Source of the DNA: Liolophura sinensis
Taxonomy: Eukaryota > Mollusca > Polyplacophora > Chitonida > Chitonidae
Reading direction: 5' to 3'
Assembly (NCBI RefSeq): GCF_032854445.1
Contig: NW_027018037.1
Span: forward strand, 45,034-109,033
DNA: 64,000 nt
Each line of letters opens with the position of its first letter. Positions within the stretch are counted from its first letter, which is position 1. Positions 1 to 11,994 of this stretch are shown piece by piece. The notes beneath the pieces were generated by a model. That model saw only the letters and a program-made list of their open reading frames with translations. It was not told the origin of the DNA and did no database searches. Both the position numbers and the translations under genes were made by a program.

Positions 1-679
1 GTTCGTATTTTTAAAGCTAAGGCTCGTCAATTACTCAAGTCCAAGAGACGATCTTGTCGCCGGAACTTTGTTTCGGGCATTACGTCAAATACACCCATGC
101 GGAAGGTCTGGAACATGGTTCAGAAGCTTAAGGGCAAAAATAATAAAGCAAAAGTTCAGCATGTAAAAGATGGCGATAATATATTAACCTCTCCATCTGA
201 TATAGCCAATAAATTAGCTGAAACATTTTCAACGAAATCTTCTTCTGAAAACTATATACTAAAGAATTCCAACATATTAAAAACCAACAAAAGAAAATTA
301 AATAGCCCTTTTCTTCTAAAATTTTAGAACATTATAATTTTCCTTTTAATACAGAGGAGCTTAAGACTGCATTAAAAAGGCCCACAATACTGCTTGTGGT
401 TCTGATAACGTATACTATAAGTTTCTGAATCATTTACCATCAGAGCCACTAGAGGTTTTTATTTGGACTTGCTTAATCATATTTGGATAACTGGTAATTT
501 TCCAGCCTCATGGAGGGAAGCCTGTAGTATCCCGGTCCCCAAACCGGGTAAGGATCATACTCATATAAAAAAAATTACTGTCCCATAGCTCTTTCCAGCT
601 GTCTGTTAGACTATGGAACGGATGATTAATGATAGACTTGTTTGGTTTCTTGAAACCAACAAGTTATTTTCTGATATTT
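1..679 (+). mobile_element. LINE fragment: ORF2 linker to early reverse transcriptase
   Basis: This is the middle of a non-LTR retrotransposon ORF2. An open frame at 97-327 covers the basic linker between endonuclease and reverse transcriptase (motif KVWNMVQKLKGKNNKAKVQH), which recurs in almost every LINE copy in the window. Frameshifts follow, then early RT blocks with SWREAC and PVPKPGKDH (about 510-560) and MERMINDRLVWFLE (about 612-655). Homology stops near 679, where 5'UTR sequence of another copy begins. The copy is multiply broken and non-functional. The same-strand alignment with other copies in this window is seen directly; the I/Nimb-like clade is an inference from domain content. 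Confidence 0.8.
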
Positions 680-877
680 AATCCTCACGCCCAACACGTC
701 ACTTTGGCCCTTTCTTGGAGAGAGGCGGGAGGTCGGATGGGCCCGGTCCGATCAATCCGCTGGTCAGTTCAAGCCCTACACTTGATCCCGATTGTTATTC
801 TTTGTCTTACCGAGATGTCAAGTTGGCTCCTCTTCAGAAGCACTTTGGAGTCAATGCAGAAGGCGGTGGCTAGTACA

Positions 878-1590
878 GGCCTCGGACTTATTTTTCATAA
901 GCGACAATGTTAACGTCTAGCGCTGTAGTTCAGTCCCAAACATTCCGTGGCCAATAAGCTTTGGTGCATACCTGGCCCAGCCTGTGAGAAAGAAGCCATA
1001 AAAATCTTGACATAGGTTGATCGTCAAAATCTAGACCTTTCCATGCCGGCAGCTGGTAGGCGTGCCTAGCAACGCCAAGGGGACGTCACTCGCAGCCTCA
1101 TCACTACCTCATACCTTGTGTCCTCTCACCCAGAATTTCCAACTTTCATCAGTAAAGGGGGCCTCCGTGGCTCAGTCAGTTAGCGCGATAGCGCAGCGTA
1201 ATGACCCAGAAGCTTCTCACCAATGCCGTCGCTGTGAGTTCAAGTCCAGCTCATGCTGGCTTCCTCTCCGGCCGTAAGTGGGAAGGTCTGCCAACAACCT
1301 GCGGATGGTCGTGGTTTTCCCCCGGGCTCTGCCCGGTTTCCACTCACCATAATCCGTCGTATAAGTGAAATATTCTTGAGGACGGCGTAAAACACCAATC
1401 CAAAAAAAAAAAAAAAAATCATCAATAAAGCTCATACCTCAAAAGTTTAGACAGTTTTCAGTATTTTAATACTAAGCATGCACCTGTGCACCTAAAATGG
1501 ACGCCTGGGAGCAAAAAAAGACTTTATACCCTAAAATTCACAGAACTACACTCGTCCCTACCGAAAAACGGAAGTTGTAATGGGGGTCTG
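878..1590. other. Unassigned insert in LINE 5'UTR, carrying a SINE
   Basis: About 700 bp separates two 5'UTR pieces of the LINE. Apart from the SINE at 1157-1417 I see no coding signal or recognised repeat in 878-1156 or 1418-1590. It is probably an older non-autonomous insertion or filler DNA. Confidence 0.4.
1157..1417 (+). mobile_element. tRNA-derived SINE with A-rich tail
   Basis: The head resembles a tRNA with an RNA polymerase III box A (TGGCTCAGTCAGTTAGCGCG) and box B (GAGTTCAAGTCC about 55 bp later). The body is shared with seven other copies in the window, and the copy ends in a long A run. The flanks CATCAGTAAAG and CATCAATAAAG look like an 11 bp target site duplication with one mismatch, which supports retrotransposition. 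Confidence 0.88.
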
Positions 1591-1773
1591 TGTCCTAATG
1601 GGTGGATCGAGTAGATTGAATTTAACCTTTTGGTATAACTCAATCTGTTCGAGTATACCTTGCGTGGATTCCCTGTTTTTATTCTCTTCTGGTCATCCGC
1701 AGAGGTAGATTCGCCATTGTTGGCACTCCGTGGCGGGTGGGGGACACGTAGGGTGAAATTAAATAAAATATAA

Positions 1774-2946
1774 CATGGCTTCATCTGTAATTACAACAGT
1801 CGTTGCTAAAAAAAGAAAAAATGGAGTTCCATTAGATATTGAAGGAGAAAATACTTATTTTCCTACCTTCTGAGTAATATATAATAATAATGAAGGCAAA
1901 ATGAAAATAAATCCATTTGTACTTAAAGAAAACGTTAGAAAGTTATGCTGGAACTCTGAAAAAAGTAAAAAAAAATGAAATCTGGGAACATTTTGTTGGA
2001 AGTTTCCATAAAACAACAATATATAAATTTACTAAAAATTCAAAATATAGGAGAGCAGCCTGTTTCTGTTTCTCCACATAATACATTAAACTGCTGTCAC
2101 GGCATAATTCGTGACAGAGACCAGGACCTTATTGAAATGACAGAGCAAAAAATAACTAAAGAACTAAAACATCAAGGAGTGATAAAGGTCAAACGCTTCA
2201 TAATTTAAAGAGATGGAAATCTGATAAAAGGGAACACTTATATGATAACTTTTAACAGACCTTTCCTTCCGTCATCTATATTTGTCGGACCGTATAGCGT
2301 AGGAGTGGAGTTATTTATACCTAACCCCACCCGGTGTTTCTCCTGCCAGCGGTTTGGCCATGGCTGGAGTCAATGCCTCAACACACTCGTCTGCATTAGG
2401 TGTGCGGAGGGATTTGACTGCACAGAAACAATAAAATGTTTCAATTGTAGCGGAGCCCACATGGCCTCTTCCAAGGACTGCCCTCTTTTCAAAAAATAAA
2501 AAGAAATTATAACCTTAAAATGTAAAAATAATATATCCTATCAGGAAGCGAAGCCTATGGTCTCTGTCACGCATGGCCTTACCACATGTACATTTGCCAA
2601 TGTTGTAAGGAAACCCACTGTTTCTGTGGGGGTCCAAACGACTTTTACTTGGCCCATTGGCAAAGAACAGCCCCAGAAACTCGTCACGAAACCCGTAAAT
2701 AAGACAGCCAGCTCATCATCTCAGACTGATATCAACCTATCTAAAATACCTAATACTTTACATAAGTATCCAGTACTTTCTTTATCTGACAACGCATCAT
2801 GTGATAATAAATCTAAATGTAATAAACCCATTGATTCTTCACAAAAAACAACGGGTGACAAAAATAAATCTGAGAAAAATCATAAAAAGGATAAACCTAG
2901 TGGCCCCATGGAGCGTCCCTCTAAGGCCACTAGGGAACCAATCTAA
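1774..2946 (+). pseudogene. LINE ORF1, gag-like with zinc knuckles (broken)
   Basis: ORF1 of this LINE should encode an RNA-binding chaperone that packages the LINE transcript. I chose the ATG at 1774 because the frame opens with a Lys/Arg-rich segment right after the UTR. Stops near 1873 and 1975 and around 2206-2240 split it. The frame at 2242-2499 carries CCHC-type knuckles (CFSCQRFGHG, CIRCAEG, CFNCSGAHM). The last part (2557-2946) is Ser/Lys-rich with GPMERPSKATREP near the end, a C-terminal motif repeated in other copies. The gag-like assignment comes from the knuckles; the role follows from LINE ORF1 families. Confidence 0.78.
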
Positions 2947-3104
2947 ACTTATTATAATTTTGGATCGTTGAAGAATGTCGATCCTTCAGTTTCATGTGCG
3001 GACCTGATGGATACATCATCTACACCTGGGTGATCTCCTAGTAGATCTCCCAAAAAATGTGGTCCCCAGTCAAGACATAAATCCCTAATACGTCTTCCTC
3101 CATT

Positions 3105-4061
3105 ATGTCTCCTTTAGACAAAATTATACAAAAGAATTGTCAAAGTCTTAACGTAAATTTTATTGAAATAACACAGCTAATTCAATCATTAAATCCAGTA
3201 GTCCGGTGTCTTCAGGAAACTCACCTGAAGACATCTGACAAAGAGACAGTAGCCCTTAAAAATTATTTGTTATATAGTACTTATTCAAATGAAAAACAGC
3301 GAGCTGCAGGCGGCTCCTCGATCTTCATAAATAACAGTATTATCCACAGCCCTGTTGCTCTGCATACAGAGCTTCAGATTATGGCCGTTCGTTTTTCATT
3401 ATATGAAACAGTCACATTATGTTCGGTGTATATACCTCCGAACATTTCTTTGTCAGCTTCTCAGTTACATAATCTTACAGAACAATTGCCTCAACCGTTT
3501 ATTATAATGGGAGATTTTAATTCTCATAACCCTCTATGCGGCAGTAACAACAATAATAATAAGGGCAAGATAGTCGAAGACTACTTGTGTAAGGAAGAAC
3601 TATGTTATTACAATGATGGTTCTAATACCTATGTACATTTAGGTAATGGCACTTATTCTGCTGTCGATCTCACTATCAGATATCCATCACTTCTCCTTGA
3701 CTTTTCTTGGAGGGTGCATGACGATCTTTGTGGTAGTGACCATTTTCCTATTATCCTAGAGCATATCACTTCTAATTCCTTAGAACGTGTAGCTAGGTGG
3801 AAATTCGATAAAGCAGATTGGATCGCATTTGAGATGTTCTGTGAGGCTGATATCACTCCAGACACTCTCAATGCAGTAAATGATCCTATATTAAAATTTA
3901 ACGAGCTTGTATTACGAGCTGCCGATAGAACTATCCCTAAAACCTCGACAAATCCAAAATCCAAAAGTAAACCCTGGTATGATAAGAACTGTCGCAAAGC
4001 CATTAAAGAACGCAAAAAGCCGAGAGGAATTTTAACATATGTCCCAATGATAATAACATAA
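3105..4061 (+). pseudogene. LINE ORF2, APE-type endonuclease domain
   Basis: This 318-residue open frame is the N-terminal exonuclease-endonuclease-phosphatase domain of ORF2, which nicks target DNA for target-primed reverse transcription. Visible motifs in order are CLQETHLKT (catalytic Glu), GDFNSHNPL (Asp and Asn), SAVDLTI and GSDHFPI (terminal Asp-His). The usual IIQWNCRG start reads IIQKNCQS, so the Trp before the metal-binding Asn is lost. The frame runs into the linker and breaks at about 4061. It is one of the longest intact LINE ORFs here. Confidence 0.85.
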
Positions 4062-4739
4062 ACCAGGTTCGTATTTTTAAAGCTAAGGCTCGTCGATTAC
4101 TCAAGTCCAAGAGACGATCTTGTTGGCGAAACTTTGTTTCGGGCATTACGTCAAAAACACCCATGCGTAAGGTCTGGAACATGGTTCAGAAACTTAAGGG
4201 CAAAAATAATAAAGCAAAAGTTCAGCATTTGAAAGATGGGGATAATATATTAACTTCTCCACCCGATATAGCTGAAAACTAGCTGAAACAATTTCAAAGA
4301 AATCTTCTTGTGAGAATTATACTAAAAAATTCCAACGTTGTAAAAACCAGGAGAAAATTAAGTAGCCCTTTTCTTCTAAGAATTTAGAAGATTATAATTG
4401 TCCTTTTAATATCGACGAACATAAAACTGCATTAAAAATGGCCCCGATACTGAATGTGGTCCTGATAATGTATATTATAAGTTTTTGAATCATTTACCAC
4501 CTGAGCGACTGGAGACTCGAAAACCAGCATATTAAAAAATAGTACATCTGGAAAGCTATATGTATATAACTTTTTATCTATAAATATTTCAGACAGCGAT
4601 GCTGTCAAATAAATCATATATACAGTTAACTGTGTAGAATCTTTGCCGAACATGAACAAAGTCTACAGTCAATCAGAATATGTTTGATGCCATATTGTGC
4701 ATCACATCCAACACCCTCGGGAGTACAGCCCCCATCTAA

Positions 4740-7700
4740 GATGAAATTGTGTGTCAGATGAGAGCGCGGAACACGACACCTAGTTTAAACTACTTGGTCT
4801 CTACGAGACATTTGACAAGTATAGGCATTGTAGCCAATAACCGGGTGAATAGCATGCACTTTATTATGGATCTGCAAGTCCCATTCAACCTGCAAAAGGC
4901 GACAAATATATTTAAGAATATTAGATTTTATGTCAGTGTACGGTATTTTAACCCAAGACACAGGTTTATACAGGGAAGCTTTCGCTTGCCTGTTCACGAC
5001 TGTATTTCCATGAATACCAGTGTGACTTGGTATCCAACAGAATATAATATCTTCACCTCTTAATTAGTTTTCTATGTTTGCCTCTGATCTAAAGTTTCGG
5101 TGAATTTTTAAATTTATTATTCTGAATTGCCAAAAGGCAAGACAGCGAGTCGCAGCATATCACTGCCCCTCTGGGCATGCCCAGAGGAAACATATGATAA
5201 GGCCAGAAGTAGAGCTCTGTCCTCTGCAGAAAAGATAAAAGATGAAGGTGGCAGACAAAGAGAAGTGACCCGCTGCTCTAAGATAGCCGCAGCCGCAACC
5301 CTGTCTCCATCCTATGACCCGTCAGTATATATAAATTATAATCCATATAATCAGCCTTGATTGCAGCAAAACTTTGCTGAATTAGAAGAGGATTTGTACT
5401 TGATTTATTATATTTACGAAGATCAAATATTAGTTTAGGTTGTGGGAGAAGCCATGTAGGAGACTCCGAAAAAGACACCGGAGCTATATCCTCCAGCTTG
5501 ATGTTAGCTTCAACAATATGGTCGCGTATGCGAAGATCGAACGAAGGGCTACTGTTAGGACATTTATTAAATTTATCCACATATGATGGATTACAAACAC
5601 AGTCATAGGCAGGGTTTGTTGGATGAGCTTTAAGCTTTGCAGCATATTGAAGGCTCTGTTTTATACGTCGATGATATAAAGAAGGCTCATTTGCCTCCAC
5701 GTATAAACTTTATACTGGGCAGGTTCTAAAAGCACCAAGGCTGAGCCTCAAACCTTGATGATGAACAGGATCCAACATTTTAATGTACGACTTCCTAGTG
5801 GAACCGTAAATGATGGATCCATAATCCAATTTAGATCTCACAAGAGAACGATATAAATTAGGTAAAACTGATCGGTCAGCACCTCAATCGGTGCTAGACA
5901 AGACCTTAGTTATATCGAGAGCCTTTGTACATTTAGCTTTAAGCATTTTAATATGAGGTATAAAAGATAGCTTACTATAAAATATTATAGCTATATAAAC
6001 AATTTTAATCTGTTTACCACAAAAATTAAGCTCAGGGTCAAGATGAAGTTTCCGTTTATTACAAAAATCTATACCGACGGTTTTACACGTTAAAAATCTA
6101 AAAAAGTTTTCAGTTGCCAGTTTCTTGATCTTATTGAGACAAAACTGCAACTGACGTTTGATATTATTCATATTCTTAGCTTGGTAGCATATAAGGAAAT
6201 CATCCACGTATAAAGAACCCTCTGTGTCAGATATTAAGGTTTTTGCTAGGCTATTTATTTGAATGCTAAACAGAGTTGGTGATAGAACGCTGCCTGGGGT
6301 ACACCCATTTCCCTGCTTATAAGAGTTAGAAAGAGTGGACCCAACCCGTACCTTAAACTGACGAATCAGATAAAAATTGTGATATAAATATAGGTAAGCG
6401 ACCTTTAAGACCCATATTCGCGAGACCTTTTAAAATACCATATTTCCTTGTCGTGTCGTAGGCCTTTTCAAGGTCAAAAGATATGGACACCACATGTTCC
6501 TTTATTGATGAAGCCATCGCGAATAAAAGTTTGAAATCGAACAAGGTGATCCATGGTAGATTTCCCTTGCCGAAAACCACACTGAACATTAGATAAAAGC
6601 CTGTTAGTTTCGAAAAACCAAACAAGTCTATCAATAATCATCCGTTCCATAGTCTTACAGACACAGCTGGAAAGAGCTATGGGACGATAATTATTTGGAT
6701 CGGTATAATCCTTACCAGGTTTGGGAAGCGGGATAATACACACTTCCCTCCACGACAATGGGAAATTACCAGTTATCTAAATGTCATTAAGCAAGTCCAA
6801 GAGAGTCTCAAGTGGCTCAGGTGGCAAATGGTTAAGAAGTTTATAATATACGTTATCAGGAACGCAAGCAGTATCGTGGGCCTTTCTTAATGCAGTTGTA
6901 AGTTCCTCGATGTGAAAAGGACGATTATAATCTACTAAACGTTTAGAAGAAAACGGCAATTTAATTCTCTCCTTTTGGATTACAATATTTTAGAATTCTT
7001 TAGTATAATTCTCAGAAGAAGATTTCTTGGAAATCTCAGCTAATTTATTGGCTATATCAGATGGAGAGGTTAATATATTATCTCCATCATTTAAATGCTG
7101 GACTTTGGCTTTATTTTTTTTTTGCCCTTAAGTTTCTAAACCATGTTCCAGACCTTACGCATAGGTGTTTTTGACGTAATGCCCGAAACAAAGTTCCGCC
7201 AACAAGATCATCTGTTGGACTTGAGTAATCGGCGAGCCAAGAGCTCTAAAAATACAAACCTGGTTTAAGTTATTATCATTGGGACATATATTAAAATTTC
7301 GCTTGGCCTTTTTGCGGTCCTTATTGGCTTTAAGGACCTGATTATACCAGGGTTTACTCTTCGATTTTGGATTTGTCGAGGTTTTAGGGATAGTTTTATC
7401 GGCAGCTCGTAAAACAAGCTTGTTAAATTTTAATATAGGATCATATGCTGCATTGGATTTCTCTGGGGGTAATATCAGCCTCACAGAACATCTCAAATGC
7501 GATCCAATCTGCTTTATCGAATTTCCATCTAGCTACATGTTCTAAAGAATTAGAAGTGATAGGCTCTAGGATTATAGGAAAATGGTCACTACCACAAAGA
7601 TCGTCATGCACCTTTCAACAAAAATCAAGAAGTGATTGATCTGTAATAGTTAGATCGATAGCAGAATAAGTGCCATTACACGGATGTAAATAGGTATTAG

Positions 7701-8211
7701 AACCATCACTGAAATAACAGTTCCTCCTTAGATAAGAAATTTTTCACTATCTTGCCCTTATTATTATTGTTATTACTGCCCCAAAGAGGGTTACGGAAAT
7801 TAACATCCCCCAGTATCATAGGTTTTGGCAACTGTTCTATTAAATTATGTAACTTGAAAGTTGACAAAGAAATGTTCGGGGGAATGTACCCTGAACATAA
7901 TGTGATTGTTTCAGACAATGAAACACGGACAGCCACAGCCTGAAGCCTGTATTCAGAGCAACAGGGCTGTGAATAGCATTGTTATTGATTAAGATAGGAG
8001 AGCCGCCTGCAGCTCGCTCTTCTTCACTTCAACAAGTACTATATAATGAATAATTTTTAAGAGTTATTTTATTTTTGTGAGATGTCTTCAGGAGAGTTTC
8101 CTGAAGACACAGGGCTACTGGATTTAAAGATTGAATTAGCTGTGTTATTTTGATAAAGTTTACCTTAAGACCTCGACAATCCACCTGTATAATTTTGTCT
8201 AAGGAAGACAT
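4740..8211 (-). pseudogene. LINE ORF2: endonuclease, RT and RNase H (broken)
   Basis: The minus-strand frame opens at 8211 with the endonuclease N-terminus (CLQETLLKTS). The GDVNFRNPL block is at about 7800, the linker at 7496-7155, and RT blocks run from 6959 to 5884, including PKPGKDYTDPNNYRPIAL, FDLEKAYDT (motif A Asp kept) and a DDFLICY block (motif C). The RNase H and C-terminal region runs from about 5700 to 4740, where YTDGSK is degraded. At least six frameshifts or stops are present, so no functional polyprotein is possible. The domain order is that of I-group LINEs. Confidence 0.78.
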
Positions 8212-8308
8212 TATGGAGGAAGGCGTATGGGGGATTTATGTCTGGACCGAGGACGACCCTTTTTGGGAGATCTACTAGGAGATCTCCCAGGTGCAGATGA
8301 TGTATTTA

Positions 8309-9510
8309 TCACGTCTGCACATGATGTCGACGGATCAACGTCCTCCAACGATCCAAAGTTATTATAAGTTTCGATTGGGTCCCTAGTGGCCTTGGAGAGA
8401 CGCTCCAGGAGGCCACTAGTTTTATCCCTTTTATGATTTTTCTCAGAGTTATTTTTGTCACTCGTTGCTTTCTGTGAAGAATCAAAGAATGTTTTTTAGT
8501 TAGGCTTATATCAGTTTGTGATGAGGAGCTGGCTTTCTTATTTAAGGAATTCATGACCAGTTGCTGTGGATGCTCTTTGCCAATGGGCCAAGTAAAAGTT
8601 GTTTGGACCCCTACAGAAACAGTGGTTTTCCTTACAACATTGGCATATGTGGATGTAGTAGGGCCAGACCAGACGCTTCGCTTCCTGGTATGATATATTG
8701 TTTTCACACTTTAGGGGTATGATTTCTTTTTTATTTTTTGAAGAGAAGGCAGTCTTTGGAAGAGGCCGAGGGCTCCATTACAATTGAAACATTTTATTGT
8801 TTTTGTGCAGTGGAAGCCCTCGTGACCTGCTTCCGCACATGTAAAACAGACCAGTGTGTAGCGGCATTGACTCCTGTCATGGCCAAGCAGCTGGCAGGAA
8901 AAACACCGGGATGAGTTGGGTATAAACAACTCCACCCTTACACTATATGGCCCGATAAATATTGATGACGGAAGTGACGGTTTATTGAATGTTAACATAT
9001 ATGTGTTGGTTTTAATGAGATTCCCAGTTCTTTTAATTTCGAAGCGTTTTACTTTTATCACTCCTTGGTGTTTTAAATTTTCAGTTATATTTCGTTCAGT
9101 TTGTTCGGAAAGGTCCTGGTCTCTGTCACGAATTATGCCATGACAGCAGTTTAATGTATTATGTGGAGAAACAGAAACAGGCTGCTCTCCTATAATTTGA
9201 AATTTTAGTAAATTTATATATTGTTGTTGTATGGAAACTTCCAACAAAATGTTCCCAGATTTCATTTTTTTGACTTTTTTCAGAGTTCCAGCATAACTTT
9301 CTAACGTTTTCTTTAAGTACAAATGGAAATGTTTCCAGATTTCATTTTTTACCTGTTTTAACGTTCCTGCATAACTTTCTACTGTTTTTTTTTAATACGA
9401 ATAGGTTTATTTTCATGTTGCCTTCATTTTTATTTGATATAACCATAAATGTAGGAAAATAATCTTTTTCTGTTTCAATTTCTAGTGGAAACTCATTTCT
9501 CCTTTTTTTA
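8309..9510 (-). pseudogene. LINE ORF1, gag-like with CCHC knuckles (broken)
   Basis: This is the ORF1 of the long minus-strand LINE. A frame at 9322-8711 (203 residues) carries three closely spaced knuckles (CFSCQLLGHDRSQC, CFTCAEAGHEGFHC, CFNCNG). The Ser-rich C-terminus lies at 8707-8309 in a shifted frame. The N-terminal basic part (KKRRNEF) is at about 9510-9480. A stretch of about 80 bp is tandemly duplicated at 9252-9331 and 9334-9412, which repeats the RKLC segment. The start codon is unclear because of the frameshifts. Confidence 0.75.
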
Positions 9511-10150
9511 ACCAACGACTCTTGAAGGTTGAGACGAGGCCATAATGTATGTTTTATTAATTTCACCTTACGTGTCCCCCACCCGCCACGAAGTGCCAAC
9601 AAGGGCGAATCTACCTCTGCGGATGACCAGCAGAGAACAGAAGCACGCAATCCACGCAAGGTATACTCTAACAGATTGAGTTATACCAACAAGGTTAAAC
9701 TCAATCTACCCGATTGACCCACCGCCTTCTATACTGATCCCGAACAAGAACGTCTGGGGAAAAACTCAAACTTAACATCACCGTGCGTGAAAGAATATCA
9801 AACTGGATCAAGTGTAGGGCTTGACGCGACCAGCCTATTGATCGGACCGGGACCATCCGACCCGCCGTCTCTCTCCAAGCAAGGGCCAAAGTGGAGTGTT
9901 GGGCGTGAGGATCTTGCAAGACCAACACACCATCAGCCACCAGGATCCCGTCCTCGGAGATTACGGGTCGCAACCCACGGCAAACAGGTCGCTTCCCGGT
10001 TGCCTCTCAAACAACCTAGAAGATGTGAGCCTATTATATTCGCCGGGCTCACACAGGAGAGCTCTAGGTTAGTCGACTTTTACGACAAGCTTGCCTAAAG
10101 GGCTGAGGTCCTATTCTTATCACCCCGAGAACCCCACGGGGGGGGGGGGT

Positions 10151-11405
10151 GCTTTTAGAACCTCTTCAGTAGAGATTTTATACGTAGAAGCTAGCGAGCC
10201 TTATTCAAAGGCGTGTTGAACTGAGCCTTCAATATGCTACAAAGCTTAAAGCTCATCCAACAAACTCTGCCTGCGACTGTTTTCAATCCATGATATGTAG
10301 ACCACTAAATGCCCTAACAAGATCCCTTCGTTCGGTGTTCGTGTTAGGGATCATATTGTGGAAGCCAACATTTAACTTGTGGACATAGCTCCTGTTTCTT
10401 TTCCAGAGTCCCCTCTATGGCTTTTCCCACAGCCTGAAATGATATTAGATCTTCATAAAGATAATAAATCCAATACAAATGCTTTTATAACTCTGCAAGG
10501 CTTTGAGGAAATTAAGGGTAATTATCCAGATTACAAATTTATATATACTGATGTGTCAAACGATGGGGAGAGAGTTGAGGCTGAGGCTGTCTTCGAACAA
10601 CGGGTCACTTCTCTTCGTCTTTCGCCTTCAATGTTTTCTGCAGAGGCCAGTACACTTTTCCTGGACTTATCATATGTTTCTTCTGGGCGTGCCCTGAAAT
10701 ACTGGAAATGTTCGCCTTACACAGAAAAGTAATTAAAAAAGGTAAAGATATATTCTGTTGGATGCCAAGACATATTGGTATCCCCGGAAACACAGTCGTG
10801 GACAGGGAGGCAAAGGCTACCCTAAATAAATCCATATCAAAAGTTGAAATTCCTTATACTTACGTGAAGTCTGATATTCTGAAATATATTCGTCGTCTTT
10901 GGGAGGGTGAATGGAACTTGCAGGTCCATAATAAACTGCATGCTATTCACCTGGTCATTGGCTACAGTAATTATACTTGCAAAAAGTCTCGTAGAGACCA
11001 AGTAGTTTTAACAAGGAGTCGTAACACAATTTTATCCTCGATCGGAGCAGTGCTCCCGTGTGTGTTGATGCTTAATACGGCATCAAACATACCTTGCTTG
11101 ACTGTGCATGTTGGGCAGGGATTCTACGCAGTCAACTCTATATATGATTTATTTGACGGCATCGCTGGAGATGTTGTCACAAAATTTTGAAAGCCATTGG
11201 CCTATATCATAAAATATAAATTTTAATTGTCTTAAACATTAATAGATAAACAATATGTCTAGAAATCTATATGTATATAACTTTTTAAAATATGCTTGTT
11301 TTTGAATTTTAACTTTTATTTTTCTTTTATATGATTTTAAAAATGTCTGTACTTATTGTTTTATTTTTGATGTTCACCCTATCACATCGAAAACATTAAC
11401 CGTCT
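10151..11405 (+). mobile_element. LINE 3' part: RNase H and 3'UTR
   Basis: This sense-strand copy starts just before RNase H. The frame at 10379-10732 holds the degraded YTDVSNDGE block, and 10708-11190 holds the C-terminal region with CWMPRHIG and VDREAKATL (RNase H His and terminal Asp). About 200 bp of AT-rich 3'UTR follows. The 3' end is cut at about 11405, inside the UTR segment that in other copies continues to the ATTC tail. The Polinton subterminal repeats start there, so the Polinton junction is probably the cause. Confidence 0.78.
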
Positions 11406-11410
11406 AGTAG

Positions 11411-11860
11411 TATACACAATGCCGGTTCTGAACCACCCTTTTCCAGGCGCCCTCCCCAGATCAAATAGAGCCCCCCCCCCCCCATTCCCTGAACACCCTC
11501 CCCCTGGCAAATAGGGGCTCCCAGCCCCATCTCGTGGTGTATACACAACGCCAGTTCTAGCGAACCCTCCCCTGGGGCCCTCCCCAGAACAAATAGAGGC
11601 CCCCAGCCCCCCATTCCCTGAACACCATCCCCCACACAATGCCGGTTCTTGACCTCCTTCCCCTGGGGCCCTCCCCAGAACAAATAGAGCCCCCCAGCCC
11701 CCCATTCCCTGAACACCCTCCCTCTGGCAAATAGGGGCTCCCAGCCCCATCTCGTGGCGTATACACAACGCCGGTTCTGGCGCACCCTCCCCTGGGGCCC
11801 TCCCCAGAACAAATAGAGGCCCCCAGCCCCTTCTCGGGTCTTATTAGACATACCCATTGC
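11411..11860. repeat. Polinton subterminal GC-rich tandem repeat
   Basis: About four imperfect units of roughly 95-130 bp each contain the core GGGGCCCTCCCCAGAACAAA followed by CCATTCCCTGAACACC and AATAGGGGCTCCCAGCC. Copy 2 (61019-61110) has only one such unit, so the array expanded or contracted in one copy. Long minus-strand open frames here are a by-product of the repeat and not genes. Confidence 0.75.
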
Positions 11861-11994
11861 ACCAGGTATACTTCGATAAATACAACATGCCAAAGGGTAT
11901 AATAATAATAATTGCCCGTGGCTTCTCATGGGTTACACAAAGCTCTGTGGTCAGAGTTGTCTGGGGGAGTACTGCGGGGCTCACCTAGAGCGTC
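11861..11994. other. Polinton left noncoding segment
   Basis: This AT/GC-mixed spacer is clearly similar to 61105-61230 of copy 2 (shared TTATTAGACATACCCAT and GGGGGAGTACTGCGG). It probably holds the upstream region of the small zinc-ribbon gene and PolB. No promoter motif can be named with confidence. Confidence 0.5.

Larger units (their letters stand above)
680..4517 (+). mobile_element. LINE (I/Nimb-like), 5'UTR, ORF1 and ORF2 to early RT
   Basis: This sense-strand LINE starts inside the 5'UTR (680-877, matching the reverse complement of 9787-9990). The UTR is interrupted by about 700 bp of other DNA and a SINE, then resumes at about 1590. ORF1 follows from 1774, ORF2 from 3105. Past the endonuclease the linker (4060-4270) and first RT block (4380-4510) are frameshifted. 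The copy stops at about 4517, where a minus-strand LINE 3'UTR begins, so the two form a tail-inward chimera. Several stops make it inactive, but the endonuclease stretch is unusually well preserved. Confidence 0.82.
4519..10150 (-). mobile_element. Nearly full-length LINE (about 5.6 kb, I/Nimb-like)
   Basis: Read on the minus strand this copy contains, in order, the GC-rich 5' terminus (10150), about 500 bp of 5'UTR, ORF1 (about 9510-8309), ORF2 endonuclease, linker, reverse transcriptase and RNase H (8211-4740), and part of the 3'UTR. The terminal ATTC tail is missing. The frames are broken many times, but all domains are present, so this copy is the best local scaffold for a family consensus. 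Both ends join plus-strand LINE DNA (1-4517 side and 10151-11405). Confidence 0.85.

Noticed and set aside
11411-11860. CRISPR-like array
   Set aside because: Units are adjacent and unequal, without spacers, and the DNA is eukaryotic.
11382-11929. Three overlapping minus-strand ORFs up to 177 residues
   Set aside because: They are Gly/Trp-rich by-products of the GC-rich tandem repeat and repeat the same phrase; no gene is supported.
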